From positions 501,982,601-502,046,600 of the forward strand of contig NC_053035.3 of NCBI RefSeq assembly GCF_002575655.3: a stretch of DNA of 64,000 nt, in the 5' to 3' direction. Position 1 is the stretch's first letter. Every line of letters begins with the position of its first letter. This stretch comes from Aegilops tauschii subsp. strangulata (taxonomy: Eukaryota; Streptophyta; Magnoliopsida; Poales; Poaceae). The translations under genes and the position numbers were made by a program. The notes beneath the pieces were generated by a model that worked only from the letters and a program-made list of their open reading frames with translations, made no database searches and was not told the origin of the DNA. Positions 45,018-55,327 of the stretch are shown here, in pieces.

Positions 45018-48000
45018 CTAGCAAATATGCCCGTGCGTTGCAACGGGAGACAAAAAATTATGGCTACCCAAATAAGTATGACTGAATATCCTGATATATG
45101 AGTGTACTCTATTTTAACATAGTGGGTCATCATGTTGCCAATTTTTTTTCTCACCCTAGCTGATGATGGTCGTGATGTTCACGTGATCACAATGCACTCG
45201 ACGTGGTAAATCCCAAGGCTATGAGTTTGTCAGTGCACGCTACACTTCTCACTATGTTGCGCAAGGGAACGTTTACAACTTTAAAAACCAATCTCATTGA
45301 CCACGAACTACTCCCAACGTCAAGACATATAAAGACTTTCGAAAAACTAATCAAATCCTAGACATAAAATACTTTTGAATCATTGAACAGTTTTTCTAAT
45401 CGACAAACTTTTTTTTTGATTTTTTTTGATTTTATCAAAATAATCATGAACATTGTTTTGTTTACAATTTTTTTTGAATATATGAACCGGTTTCGTATTC
45501 ATTAACATTTTTAAACTCAACAAATATTTTATGAATCGATGAACTTTTTGTAAAATTGGGGAACAAAATTAAAAAAACAAATATTTATTATTATTATTGT
45601 GAACATTTTCCAAAATTTCGTGGACATTTTTTTTCAGATTCCCGAATCTGTTTTGAATACATGATCATATTTTCAAAATCATGAACATGATTTTATTTCC
45701 CGACCATTTTTTACAAACTGTGTTTTTTTTTAAAATTTTTTGAACAGTTTTGCAAAACCATCAACATTTTTTGAATCCGCAAGCTTTTTATGATTTTCTA
45801 AACATTTTTTAATTCACATATATTTTATGTTTTTTATCAAACTTATTTTTTTGAAAACTCGAAACTTTTAGAATATTAAAATCCGGAATTAATTTAAAGA
45901 AGAAAGAAGAAAGAAAACAGAATGAGAAAAGAAAAGACCAAAAAGTAAAATGAAAAAAACAGAGGAGTGAAGCCCCGCACATGGACCGGCCACACTTCTC
46001 ACTATGTTGCGCAAGGGAACGTTTACAACTTTAAAAACAAATCTCATTGACCACGAACTACTCCCAACGCCAAGACATATAAAGACTTCGAAAAACTAGT
46101 CAAATCCTAGACATAAAATACTTTTGAATGATTGAACAATTTTTCTAATCGACAAACTTTTTTTTGAAATTTTTTATATTATCAAAATAATCATGAACAT
46201 TTTTTTGTTTACAATTGTTTTTGAATATATGAACCGGTTTCGTATTCATTAACATTTTTAAACTCAACAAATTTTTTTTGAATCGATGAACTTTTTTTCA
46301 AATTGGGGAACAAAATTAAAAAACAAATATTTATTATTATTATTGTGAACATTTTCCCAAATTTCGTGGACATTTGTTTTTCAGATTCCCGAATCTGTTT
46401 TGAATACATGATCATATTTTCAAAATCATGAACATGATTCTATTTCCCGACCATTTTTTACAAACTGTGATTTTTTTTATAACTTTTTGAACAGTTTTGC
46501 AAAACCACCAACATTTTTTGAATCCGCAAGCTTTTTATGATTTTCTAAACATTTTTTAATTCACATATATTTTATGTTTTTTATCAAACTTATTTTTTCG
46601 AAAACTCGAAACTTTTAGAATATTAAAATCCGGAATTAATTTAAAGAAGAAAGAAGAAAGAGAACAGAATGAGAAAAGAAAAGACCAAAAAGTAAAATGA
46701 AAAAAACAGGAGAGTGAAGCCCCGCACATGGGCCGGCCACACTTCTCAGTATGTTGCCCAAGGGAACGTTTACAACTTTAAAAACAAATCTCATTTACCA
46801 CGAACTACTCCCAACGACAAGACATATAAAGACTTTCGAAAAACTAATCAAATCCTAGACATAAAATACTTTTGAATCATTGAACAGTTTTTCTAATCGA
46901 CAAACTTTTTTTTTGAAATTCTTTATTTTATCAAAATAATCATGAACATTGTTTTGTTTACAATTGTTTTTGAATATATGAACCGGTTTCGTATCTATTA
47001 ACATTTTTAAACTCAACAAACATTTTTTGAATTGATGAACTTTTTTTAAAATTGGGGAACAAAATTTAAAAACAAATATTTATTATTATTATTGTGAACA
47101 TTTTCCAAAATTTCGTGGACATTTTTTTCAGATTCCCGAATCTGTTTTGAATACATGATCATATTTTCAAAATCATGAACATGATTTTATTTCCCGACCA
47201 TTTTTTACAAACTGTGTTTTTTATAATATTTTGAACAGTTTTGCAAAACCACCAACATTTCTTGAATCCGCAAGCTTTTTATGATTTTCTAAACATTTTT
47301 GAATTCACATATATTTTATGTTTTTTATCAAACTTTTTTTTTCGAAAACTCGAAACTTTTAGAATATTAAAATCCGGAATTAATTTAAAGAAGAATGAAG
47401 AAAGAAAGCAGAATGAGAAAAGAAAAGACCAAAAAGTAAAATGAAAAAAACAGGGGATTGAAGCCCCGCACATGGGCCGGCCACAGTTCTCACTATGTTG
47501 CGCAGGGGAACGTTTACAACTTTAAAAACAAATCTCATTGACCACGAACTACTCCCAACGCCAAGACATATAAAGACTTTCGAAAAACTAATCAAATCCT
47601 AGACATAAAATACTTTTGAATCATTGAACAGTTTTTCTAATCGACAAACTTTTTGTTTGAAATTTTTTATTTTATCAAAATAATCATAAACATTGTTTTG
47701 TTTACATTTTTTTTGAATATATGAACAGGTTTCGTATTTATTACCATTTTTGCCTCAACAAACATTTTTTTGAATTGATGAACTTTTTTTAAAATTAGGG
47801 AACAAAACTAAAAAAACAAATATTTATTATTATTGTGAACATTTTCCAAAATTTCGTGGACATTTTTTTTAAGATTCCCGAATCTGTTTTGAATACATGA
47901 TCATATTTTCAAAATCATGAACATGATTTTATTTCCCGACCATTTTTTAAAAAATGTGATTTTTTTTATAATTTCTTGAACAGTTTTTCAAAACCACCAA

Positions 48001-48540
48001 CATTTTTTGAATCCGCAAGCTTTTTATGATTTTCTAAACATTTTTGAATTCACATATATTTTATGTTTTTATCTAACTTATTTTTTTGAAAACTCGAAAG
48101 TTTTAGAATATTAAAATCCGGAATTAATTTAAAGAAGAAAGAAAACAGAATGAGAACAGAAAAGACCAAAAAGTAAAATGAAAAAAACAGGGGAGTGAAG
48201 CCCCGCACATGGGCCGGCCCATGAACGCATACATGAGTTGGACATACGTGAGAAAAAAAAGATAAAAGTTGTGGAAGTTGAGGATCAAACCCTGGTCTCG
48301 CGGCTAAAGGAAGGATCGGCCAACCACTACACTGTTCGTCATTCTGTGGCCTCTACTCGTCGCGCCCCTATAAAACAACGAAGGAGGCGTCAATTTTTGG
48401 TCCGAAAAATTGTATCGTTTTTTCACTTACAGGTGGCATTGGTGGGTAATTTTAACCAACTTGAAGGGCAGTTTTAATGACGGACGACCAGAAGCGATAG
48501 CCGCTTTATTAGTAAAAAAAGGAATAAGGTAAAGATAAAG

Positions 48541-48541
<1 letters not shown>
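45018..48541 (-). mobile_element. Helitron, non-autonomous, minus strand, with a four-unit tandem array
   Basis: Read on the minus strand, the 3' end is a hairpin CCCGTTGCAACGCACGGG (complement of 45030-45047), a short spacer and CTAG, followed by T. The 5' end starts TCTTTATCTTTACC and continues TACTAATAAAGCGGC, preceded by A. Insertion between A and T, no terminal inverted repeats, and the hairpin plus CTAG fit Helitrons. No Rep-helicase is encoded. The interior is mostly the tandem array at 45241-48219. The exact 5' base is inferred, being next to a (TA)n tract. Confidence 0.7.
45241..48219. repeat. Four tandem units of about 745 bp
   Basis: Units at 45241-45990, 45991-46737, 46738-47481 and 47482-48219. 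Each starts ACTTCTCACTATGTTGCGCA (with small changes) and ends in CCCCGCACATGGGCCGGCC. They are AT-rich, with many TGAACATTTTT-type motifs, and differ from each other by scattered substitutions and homopolymer indels. No ORF is conserved across units. Confidence 0.9.

Positions 48542-48544
<3 letters not shown>

Positions 48545-48620
<76 letters not shown>
48545..48620. repeat. (TA)n microsatellite followed by (AG)n
   Basis: About 65 bases of TA with one AA interruption, then AGAGAGAG. It begins three bases after the inferred Helitron edge. Confidence 0.9.
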
Positions 48621-50190
48621 GTATAGAGAAGTATAGAGAAGAGATGTTGTTCTCAGGATTAGGCGAGTCGCTCGGCCTGAGAGTGGGGGGGTTAGGCTAG
48701 TGTTTTTTTTTTGAACACGGGGGTTTAGGCTAGTGAGTGTGAGCTTTGTAGTCTTTTGTTTCGGCTGCGGCCCATTTTGCTTTTTTACTTCTGGAACTTT
48801 GTGGTACTTGATGCACCGGTCGCACCATAAGGATGGCTGCGGCGGATACATCCCCTTTGATTAAAGTGGTCGACACAATAAGCGCTAGCGAGCAGTGCTG
48901 GGAAGCTTCCAAGCGATGTTTTGTGAAGGTTCCACGCTGTTTTTTCTTCTTATTTTTATGTGTTTTTCCTATCTTTTTCATGAGTTTCTTTTTAAAATCT
49001 TTGTTTTTCTTTTGTTTCTTTTAAATACATGCCGACTGCACACATTTAATATACACATTTAGCATTTTTAGATACACGTTGAACTATTTGTAAATACATG
49101 TTCCATTTATCCGAATACATGTTGAACCTCTGAAAAATGTACACAAATTTGATAAAATTTCCATGCATTCTGAATTTGTTTTAACAATTTATATTCTCTG
49201 TGATAAAAAAAGCGATAATTAAACTGAAAGTGTCCATTATTTTAAAAAATATTCGCAAAAGATAAAAGATTGTGAAATTCAAATATATTCATGAATTTGG
49301 TAGGTTTCTGCCCAATTGGTTTGGAGTTTGTGGAGATTTCGGTAGGTTTTATTGTTCTTTCGCATTTTAACTCCTTTTTGTCTTTTCCCTTGTCATAGCT
49401 ATATTTTGGAAAGACACCCAAAGGCGTCTTATAACCGGAAATGCTATATCTCACCTCATGTGAGATGAAAGAAGCACTCGCATCTATCATACTGGGTCGC
49501 TTCCCAGTAGCAGAAGAGGTGCACCAGCCTGAATGGTTATGTCATGTTTTGTTTTGGAACCTTCTGTGTGTTTTCAGAAAGTTTTGTCATGTTTTTTTTT
49601 TCCTTTTCTATGACTTCTCTACTGGTTTATTGGTCTTTTTATCTTTTTCTTTTATGTTCGTTATTTATTTTTATTTTTAGCCTTTTTTCTTTTCCTTTTT
49701 CTCATTTTTATTCCTTTTGAAATGCATGTTGGCAGGTTTATAAATAAATGTCAACATTTTCCAGATACACATAAAAATTTTCAAATAGACATTGAATATT
49801 TGTCCCAATACACATCAATAATTTGTTACACGAGAATCGAACATTTTATAAAACACAAGGTGAACATTTTTCAAAAACATCATGAACATATTTTTCAACA
49901 TATGAACATCTTTTGAATGGTACAATATTTTTAAAAATTATGTCAACTTTGTTTCATTTCATTAACATGTTTTCGAAAGAGTGAACATTTTTAAAATGTT
50001 GTGAACAATTTTCTGATGGTGTGGACATTTTTAGAAATTGCACAAATAACTGATTACATTTTCATGAACATTTTAAAACAAATATCATGAACATATTTTG
50101 AAACGTCTGAAGATTTTCTAAATGGCATGGGTATTGTATTTATATAAATTGTAAGGACATTTTTATAGAACGGCGCAAACAAATAAGCTT
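48621..50190. other. Unassigned repeat DNA
   Basis: 48790-48900 resembles the host sequence flanking the hAT element (41221-41265 and 42750-42830). 49390-49500 resembles 30125-30220. The remainder is AT-rich with TGAACATTTTT-type wording. No gene is supported. Confidence 0.4.
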
Positions 50191-50261
50191 TGCATGATCA
50201 TGTAGTTGACATCATATTTGTGGCAAAGCCATCGTTCATACACTACTAGGAAAAACCTTAT

Positions 50262-50715
50262 ACACAGAACTTTAGCAGTAGCACGTGTTAAAAAAGCACG
50301 CTGGTGCTAAGTAGCAGTAGCGCGCTAATGTAAACGACGCTACAGATACAGTTGTAGCAGTAGCGCGCCTGAAGATAAAAGCGCTACTACTAAAATTCCC
50401 ACGGCTTAGCCGATAGACTACATATAGTAGTAGCGATCTACTTCGAACCGCGCTACCGCTACTTGCTTTGTAGCAACGCGTTTACGCTGAAAAGCGGTAC
50501 TGCTAAAAGAAATAAAATTAAATGGAAAGCAAATAGAAAAGTAAATGAAAATGAAAGAAATAGAAAAAAGTGAAAGGAAAAAAATAAAATCTAAAGAAAA
50601 ATAAATGAAAAAGGGGAAAAAAGAGAAAGGAATAGCAGTAGCACGGATCGAGGAACGCGCTATAGCTAGCTTAGCAGTAGCGCACTTCCAGGAACGCGCT
50701 ACTGCTACTTCTGAC
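50262..50715. repeat. CACTA left subterminal repeats
   Basis: About ten copies of TAGCAGTAGCGCG or its complement, some mutated, for example near 50268, 50317, 50356, 50381, 50448, 50630, 50672 and 50692. In studied CACTA elements such arrays are transposase-cofactor binding sites. Confidence 0.8.
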
Positions 50716-51427
50716 TTAACCGCGTGGTTCGTTCTTCCCCACGGCCACTTCCCCCAAATCCAACTCCTCCGCTGTCGCCGCCGTCGTCGCCCGTCGGTCG
50801 CCGCGCGCTCTCCCGTCTCTCTCCGCACACCCTCGACGCTGCCCCGACCCTGGATTCGACGTCGCCCCCGACCCCGACCTCGACGCCGCCCTCCGCCGCG
50901 CGTCCGAGCCTCGACCCCGACTTCGACGCCGCCTGCCCCTCCCTCGCCATAGGCACCTGAGGTGAGCACACCTGCTCCTCCCCCTCCCCTACCTCTGCCT
51001 AGGGTTCTTCAAATTTTAGTTGCATCAAATTAGTTAGGGTTCATGTATGGGTGGAAACGAATCGGATGCGGATGTTATCGGATACGGATGCGGCTCGGAT
51101 GTTTTCTTAGATGATGAATAAACACTATTGTAATGCATAATAAAACAAGTAAAATTTAACCACTTATTTCACTTTTAAGTTTGATAATTGGAATATTCGC
51201 TACCACTTTCCACCCCTAGGTTCATCAAATTAGATGGTAATTAGGGCAATAGTTCCTAGATACTAATTAGTTAGTAAGAACTAGGTACTAATTTGGTACT
51301 AGTTTATTTTTATTTATAGTAAGTTTATTTTTAGTAAGAAACATTTGAATTAATAGAACTAGTTGAACATGTCACAGTTGTTGTTATTTTTTTAGTTAAA
51401 GCAATTTTTCCCGCATCGACGTCGACG

Positions 51428-51829
51428 ATGCCTATCCCGCATCCTCGTCGTCAACTCGGCGGAGGACACCTGCTTGACCAGATGGGCCATGTCCGGGACT
51501 GGGCTCCGCCGGGCTGGTACTGGGAGGCGCTACCTACCGGGGGGCGCAGCTTGCTGAGGAGCCAGCCCATCATTGACCCGAACCTTCTTTGGTGGCGGTC
51601 GCGTGGGCCAGTGATGGTGCAGAGGCTTGAGGACCCCGCGGAGGTGGTACGTCACCGTGTCAGCGAGGAGGACGCGCACGTCCGTCGCTACGTGTTTGCG
51701 TTGGAGCACAGGTTCTCCAATACCTAGCAGGTTCTCCAGAGATCTCACTAGAGCTATGATCCTGTGATGGTTCCTTCTCTTTGGGTGTCCACCGACCGCG
51801 TCGATATGCGTCGTGTGCTAGGGTTTTAG
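51428..51829 (+). pseudogene. CACTA ORF with premature stops, function unknown
   Basis: Opens with MPIPHPRRQLGGGHLLDQMG at an ATG following ACGTCGACG. It reads through RSRGPVMVQRLEDPAEVVRH and stops at a TAG (51725-51727). The frame then continues as QVLQRSH, a second TAG, and SYDPVMVPSLWVSTDRVDMR to a TAG near 51829. The TAGs probably replaced sense codons. I recognise it as a recurrent reading frame of Triticeae CACTA elements but know no function. Confidence 0.5.
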
Positions 51830-52322
51830 TTGTATTAGTGATGTTATATGTATGATACTATTCGAGATGTATTAGTGATAATATTCGGCGATGTACGGAC
51901 GCATGAGATGATTTACTTTTGCTTATTGAATGCATGCCAATTTGAATACTTATTTATTTTATGATTTGGTTTTGCTTATTGAATACTCATGTCAATATGA
52001 GTCCTATAAGATATTTTGAAATGTATATCTTGTGTTGCTCAAATAGGATATGTGCTTGCCCAAGTGGCCGGTCATGTTTGCAGGTTACACCTCCGAGTGG
52101 CCTATGTTTTGCCAAAGTGTTGATTCATTTCCGTTCCGGCAAATTTCAAGCGCTCGATATGTCCTATTTTAGCAAAGATCATGCCGGATTTTTCCGTGAA
52201 TTTTGGCATGACTTGTGCCAGAATATGTAGGAAATATCGAGTGCCCCGGATTTGTGTGTTGAGTATCCTGGTAGTTGCCTTCGATCGATTTTTAATTAAT
52301 GTTTCAACTATGAACATAGGAA

Positions 52323-53549
52323 ATGTCTGACGACGAAAAGGATTTCGGTATTTGCGAATACTGCGAAGACGAGCGCGACCTGTGCGACAGAATCTTCCTA
52401 GATGATGATAGGCGCTTCAGCATCAAGCTGGACGAGAACTTCGAAGTGGATACAGTAAGTCACAATGACAAGTCTTTTTTTGTAATTAAGCATGACAACT
52501 GCTTCATTTTCTTCAACTTATAATTTAATTTTTTTTACTATTCTACTAGCGTATCCCCTGCCATGCAAGAGTTTTTGTCTTGGATAAGATATGTTTCAGT
52601 CCTATGAAAACTACTATGGAGATAAAGAGAGTTTATTTGAAGATCAAGCATGGTTATACTTTCCACGCAAAATTATACAACGCAGACACCTACACCTATT
52701 TTGAATGCAAAACTTGGCAAGCACTATGCAAGACTTATGCATTTGAGCCTGATATGGTTATCACCTTTGATATTCGTCCAGAAGATGATATTGAAGGTAA
52801 TATCGACATCTGGGTCGATGTGCAGACGCCTCCAGTTATACCATTATGTGAGTTTCTCAACCATATTTATGTCTTCGATATATATTATTCAAAAATAGTT
52901 GACAACTAATTTCTATTGACAGCTTATTTCCATTCAAGCAAACATGTCCGGCGCTTGGTAGACATGACCGTCCACTGTCCCGGGGCTGAACTAAACTGTG
53001 AGGAGATATATCATTTTGTTTCATGGCTTGAGGATCTTCATACTGTCAAGACAAATTATTTTCCTGGACTTAAAAATCTTAGTACTCAAAACGTGCGACC
53101 AATAGTGTTCGTATTGAACTACGGTCACATCTATTTAGGAAAGATGGTAAAATGTTTACTATTTATCCTCAGTACATCTTTTGCATACATTATTTTTAAG
53201 CTAAACTTCATTGCTAAGTATGTTAATATACGATGTTCTTCAACAGGGACTCCCGATGAATGTTGTGCCTCATTGGATCGAGACTAAAGGTCGCATGAGA
53301 ATGGTTAGCCTACGGCCAGGATATCCTACAATGCACTTTAGTGCATTCAGGATTTCTAAAAGCGAGGAATGCTTAATAATGAAAGACTGGAGCAAAATTG
53401 TGAACGATCGTAGAGAAGTACTAGGGGGCAGCAATCAGAAGCGCAGCCCACGATTAGGAGACAGGTTTATCTGCATGCTCCAACATGATGAAGCAGGAGT
53501 GCTACACATGTTTTATGCTATTTTACCTGAGAGAGAGCAGCAGGAGTGA
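52323..53549 (+). CDS. CACTA-borne protein with two B3-like regions, four exons, coding-intact
   Basis: Exons 52323-52454, 52550-52847, 52923-53146 and 53247-53549 (132, 298, 224 and 303 nt) join into a 318-residue frame. Donors are GTAAGT, GTGAGT and GTAAAA; acceptors are CTACTAG, TTGACAG and TCAACAG. The N-terminus is acidic with Cys pairs (CEYCEDERDLC). Residues ~35-135 resemble a plant B3 DNA-binding domain: an IPCHARVF strand, VYLKIKHGYTFHAKLY, then the CKTWQALCKTYAFEPDMVITF signature. Residues ~215-310 look like a second, weaker B3 fold (SAFRISKSEECLIMKDW, PRLGDRFICMLQ, VLHMFYAIL). The B3 assignment is inference from strand pattern and the Trp/Phe positions. A DNA-binding role on the element's subterminal repeats, like TNPA of En/Spm, is a hypothesis. 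Confidence 0.72.
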
Positions 53550-53559
53550 TTAGCTAGCT

Positions 53560-53788
53560 AGAAATGAGTTATGATGATTAAATAGCTAGTGTTGGTGGTA
53601 ATGACTATGATGATTATTATTAGCTAGTGTTGGTGGTGATTAGATAGCTACCGCAGCTAGTGTTGGTGGTGATTAGCTAGCTATAATGAGTTTAAAGATG
53701 ATGATGTATGCTACACTATGACTATGATGATTAAATAGCTACTGTTGGTGGTAATGACTATGATGATGATTAAATAGCTTGTGTTGGC
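53560..53788. repeat. Minisatellite downstream of the CACTA gene
   Basis: At least five imperfect copies of TAGCTAGTGTTGGTGGTGAT, alternating with ATGACTATGATGAT blocks. Confidence 0.75.
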
Positions 53789-53926
53789 GGATTAGATTCA
53801 AGTGGAGGCAACATGTGGTGCACATCGAAAATACTACTAGTCCAAACTAGATCAAGTTTGGATTAGTAGTATACTTTTGACATGCACCACATGTTGCCTC
53901 CACTTGAACCTAATCCACCTTCATTT
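53789..53926. repeat. Long hairpin inside the CACTA element
   Basis: Arms of about 60 bases (GGATTAGATTCAAGTGG... and its complement) pair with only six or so mismatches and a short loop near 53849-53864. It could be a nested MITE without a clear target duplication, or a small-RNA precursor. Confidence 0.85.
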
Positions 53927-54032
53927 GACACACTGTTATGGACATATTGATATAACAACCTCATAATTGGTATAGTACCAAAATCTGTAGATGGGGTATA
54001 AATACACTAAAAATAAAAAAATGAGAAAAAGA

Positions 54033-54232
54033 ATACTAGTAGCGACGGAGAGTAAACACGCTACTACTAGCTATATTAGCAGTAGCGCGGGAGTGAACAA
54101 ACGTTGCGGCTGTATGTCTTAGCAGTAGCGCGTGTCGCACGCGCTACTGCTAAGGAATAGCTGTAGCATCTTACTAGTAGCACGGTGTCCCGCGCTACTA
54201 GTGGGCATTAAACCCGCGCTACTACTAGGGTT
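54033..54232. repeat. CACTA right subterminal repeats
   Basis: About eight copies of the same motif family, including two facing copies around 54120-54155 (AGCAGTAGCGCG...CGCGCTACTGCT) that can form a hairpin. Confidence 0.8.
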
Positions 54233-55327
54233 TTCCCTAGTAGTGATAATTCTTTCATACATGTCACTCTTGATTCATTGCACATCCCGGTACCCCGCCG
54301 GAGGCATTCACATAGAGTCATATTTTGTTCTAGTATCGAGTTGTAATTTTTGAGTTGTAAGTAAATAAAAGTATGATGATTTTCATTATTAGAGCATTGT
54401 CACATGTGAGGAAAGGATGATGGAGACTATGATTTCCCCACAAGTCGGGATGAGGCTATGGACGAAAAAAAGAAAGAAAAGAAAGAAAAGAAAAAAAGAA
54501 AAGAAAAAGAAAGGAAAGAAAAAGAAAGAAAAAAAGAGAGAAAAGGAGAGAAGGGACAATGTTACTATCCTTTTACCACACTTGTGCTTCAAAGTAGCAC
54601 CATGATTTTCATGATAGAGAGTCTCCTATGTTGTCACTTTCATATACTAGTGGGATTTTCATTATAGAACTTGGCTTGTATATTCCAACGATGGGCTTCC
54701 TCAAATTGCCCTAGGTCTTCATGAGCAAGCAAGTTGGATGCACACCCACTTAGTTTATTTTGTTGAGCTTTCATAAACTTATAGCTCTAGTGTATCCGTT
54801 GCATGGCAATCCCTACTCACTCACATTGATATCTATTGATGGGCATCTCCATAGCCCGTTGATACACCTAGTTGATGTGAGACTATCTCCTTCTTTTGTC
54901 TTCTCCACAACCACCGTCTATTTCACCTATAGTGCTATATCCATGGCTCACGCTCATGTATTGCGTGAAAGTTGAAAAAGTTTGAGAACATCAAAAGTAT
55001 GAAACAATTGCTTGGCTTGTCATCGGGGTTGTGCATGATTTGAATATTTTGTGTGATGAAGATGGAGCATAGCCAGACTATATGATTTTGTAGGGATAGT
55101 TTTCTTTGGCCATGTTATTTTGAGAAGACATGATTGCTTTATTAGTATGCTTGAAGTATTATTGTTTTTATGTCAATATTAAACTTTTGTTTTGAATCTT
55201 ATGGATCTGAACATTCATGCCACATAAAATTACATGGATAAATATGTTAGGTAGCATACCACATCAAAAATTCTGTTTTTATCATTTACCTACTTGAGGA
55301 CGAGCAGGAATTAAGCTTGGGGATGCT

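Larger units (their letters stand above)
50241..54245 (+). mobile_element. CACTA transposon, 4005 bp
   Basis: TIR CACTACTAGGAAAAACC pairs with the complementary right end (CACTACTAGGGAAAACC), 16 of 17 matching. ATA is duplicated at 50238-50240 and 54246-54248. The unoccupied target is visible in the other Sabrina-like element at about 10840-10875. Subterminal regions are packed with GCAGTAGCGCG-type motifs in both orientations. No TNPD/TNP2-type transposase is encoded, so it needs one in trans. It carries a broken ORF (51428-51829) and an intact spliced gene (52323-53549). Confidence 0.93.

Noticed and set aside
45241..48219. Array as a CRISPR or coding repeat
   Set aside because: Units are 745 bases without short spacers and have no frame conserved between units. 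This is eukaryotic repeat DNA.
50418..50971. Arg/Pro-rich frames at the left end of the CACTA element
   Set aside because: They overlap the subterminal repeats and a CT-rich leader, and appear on both strands at once.
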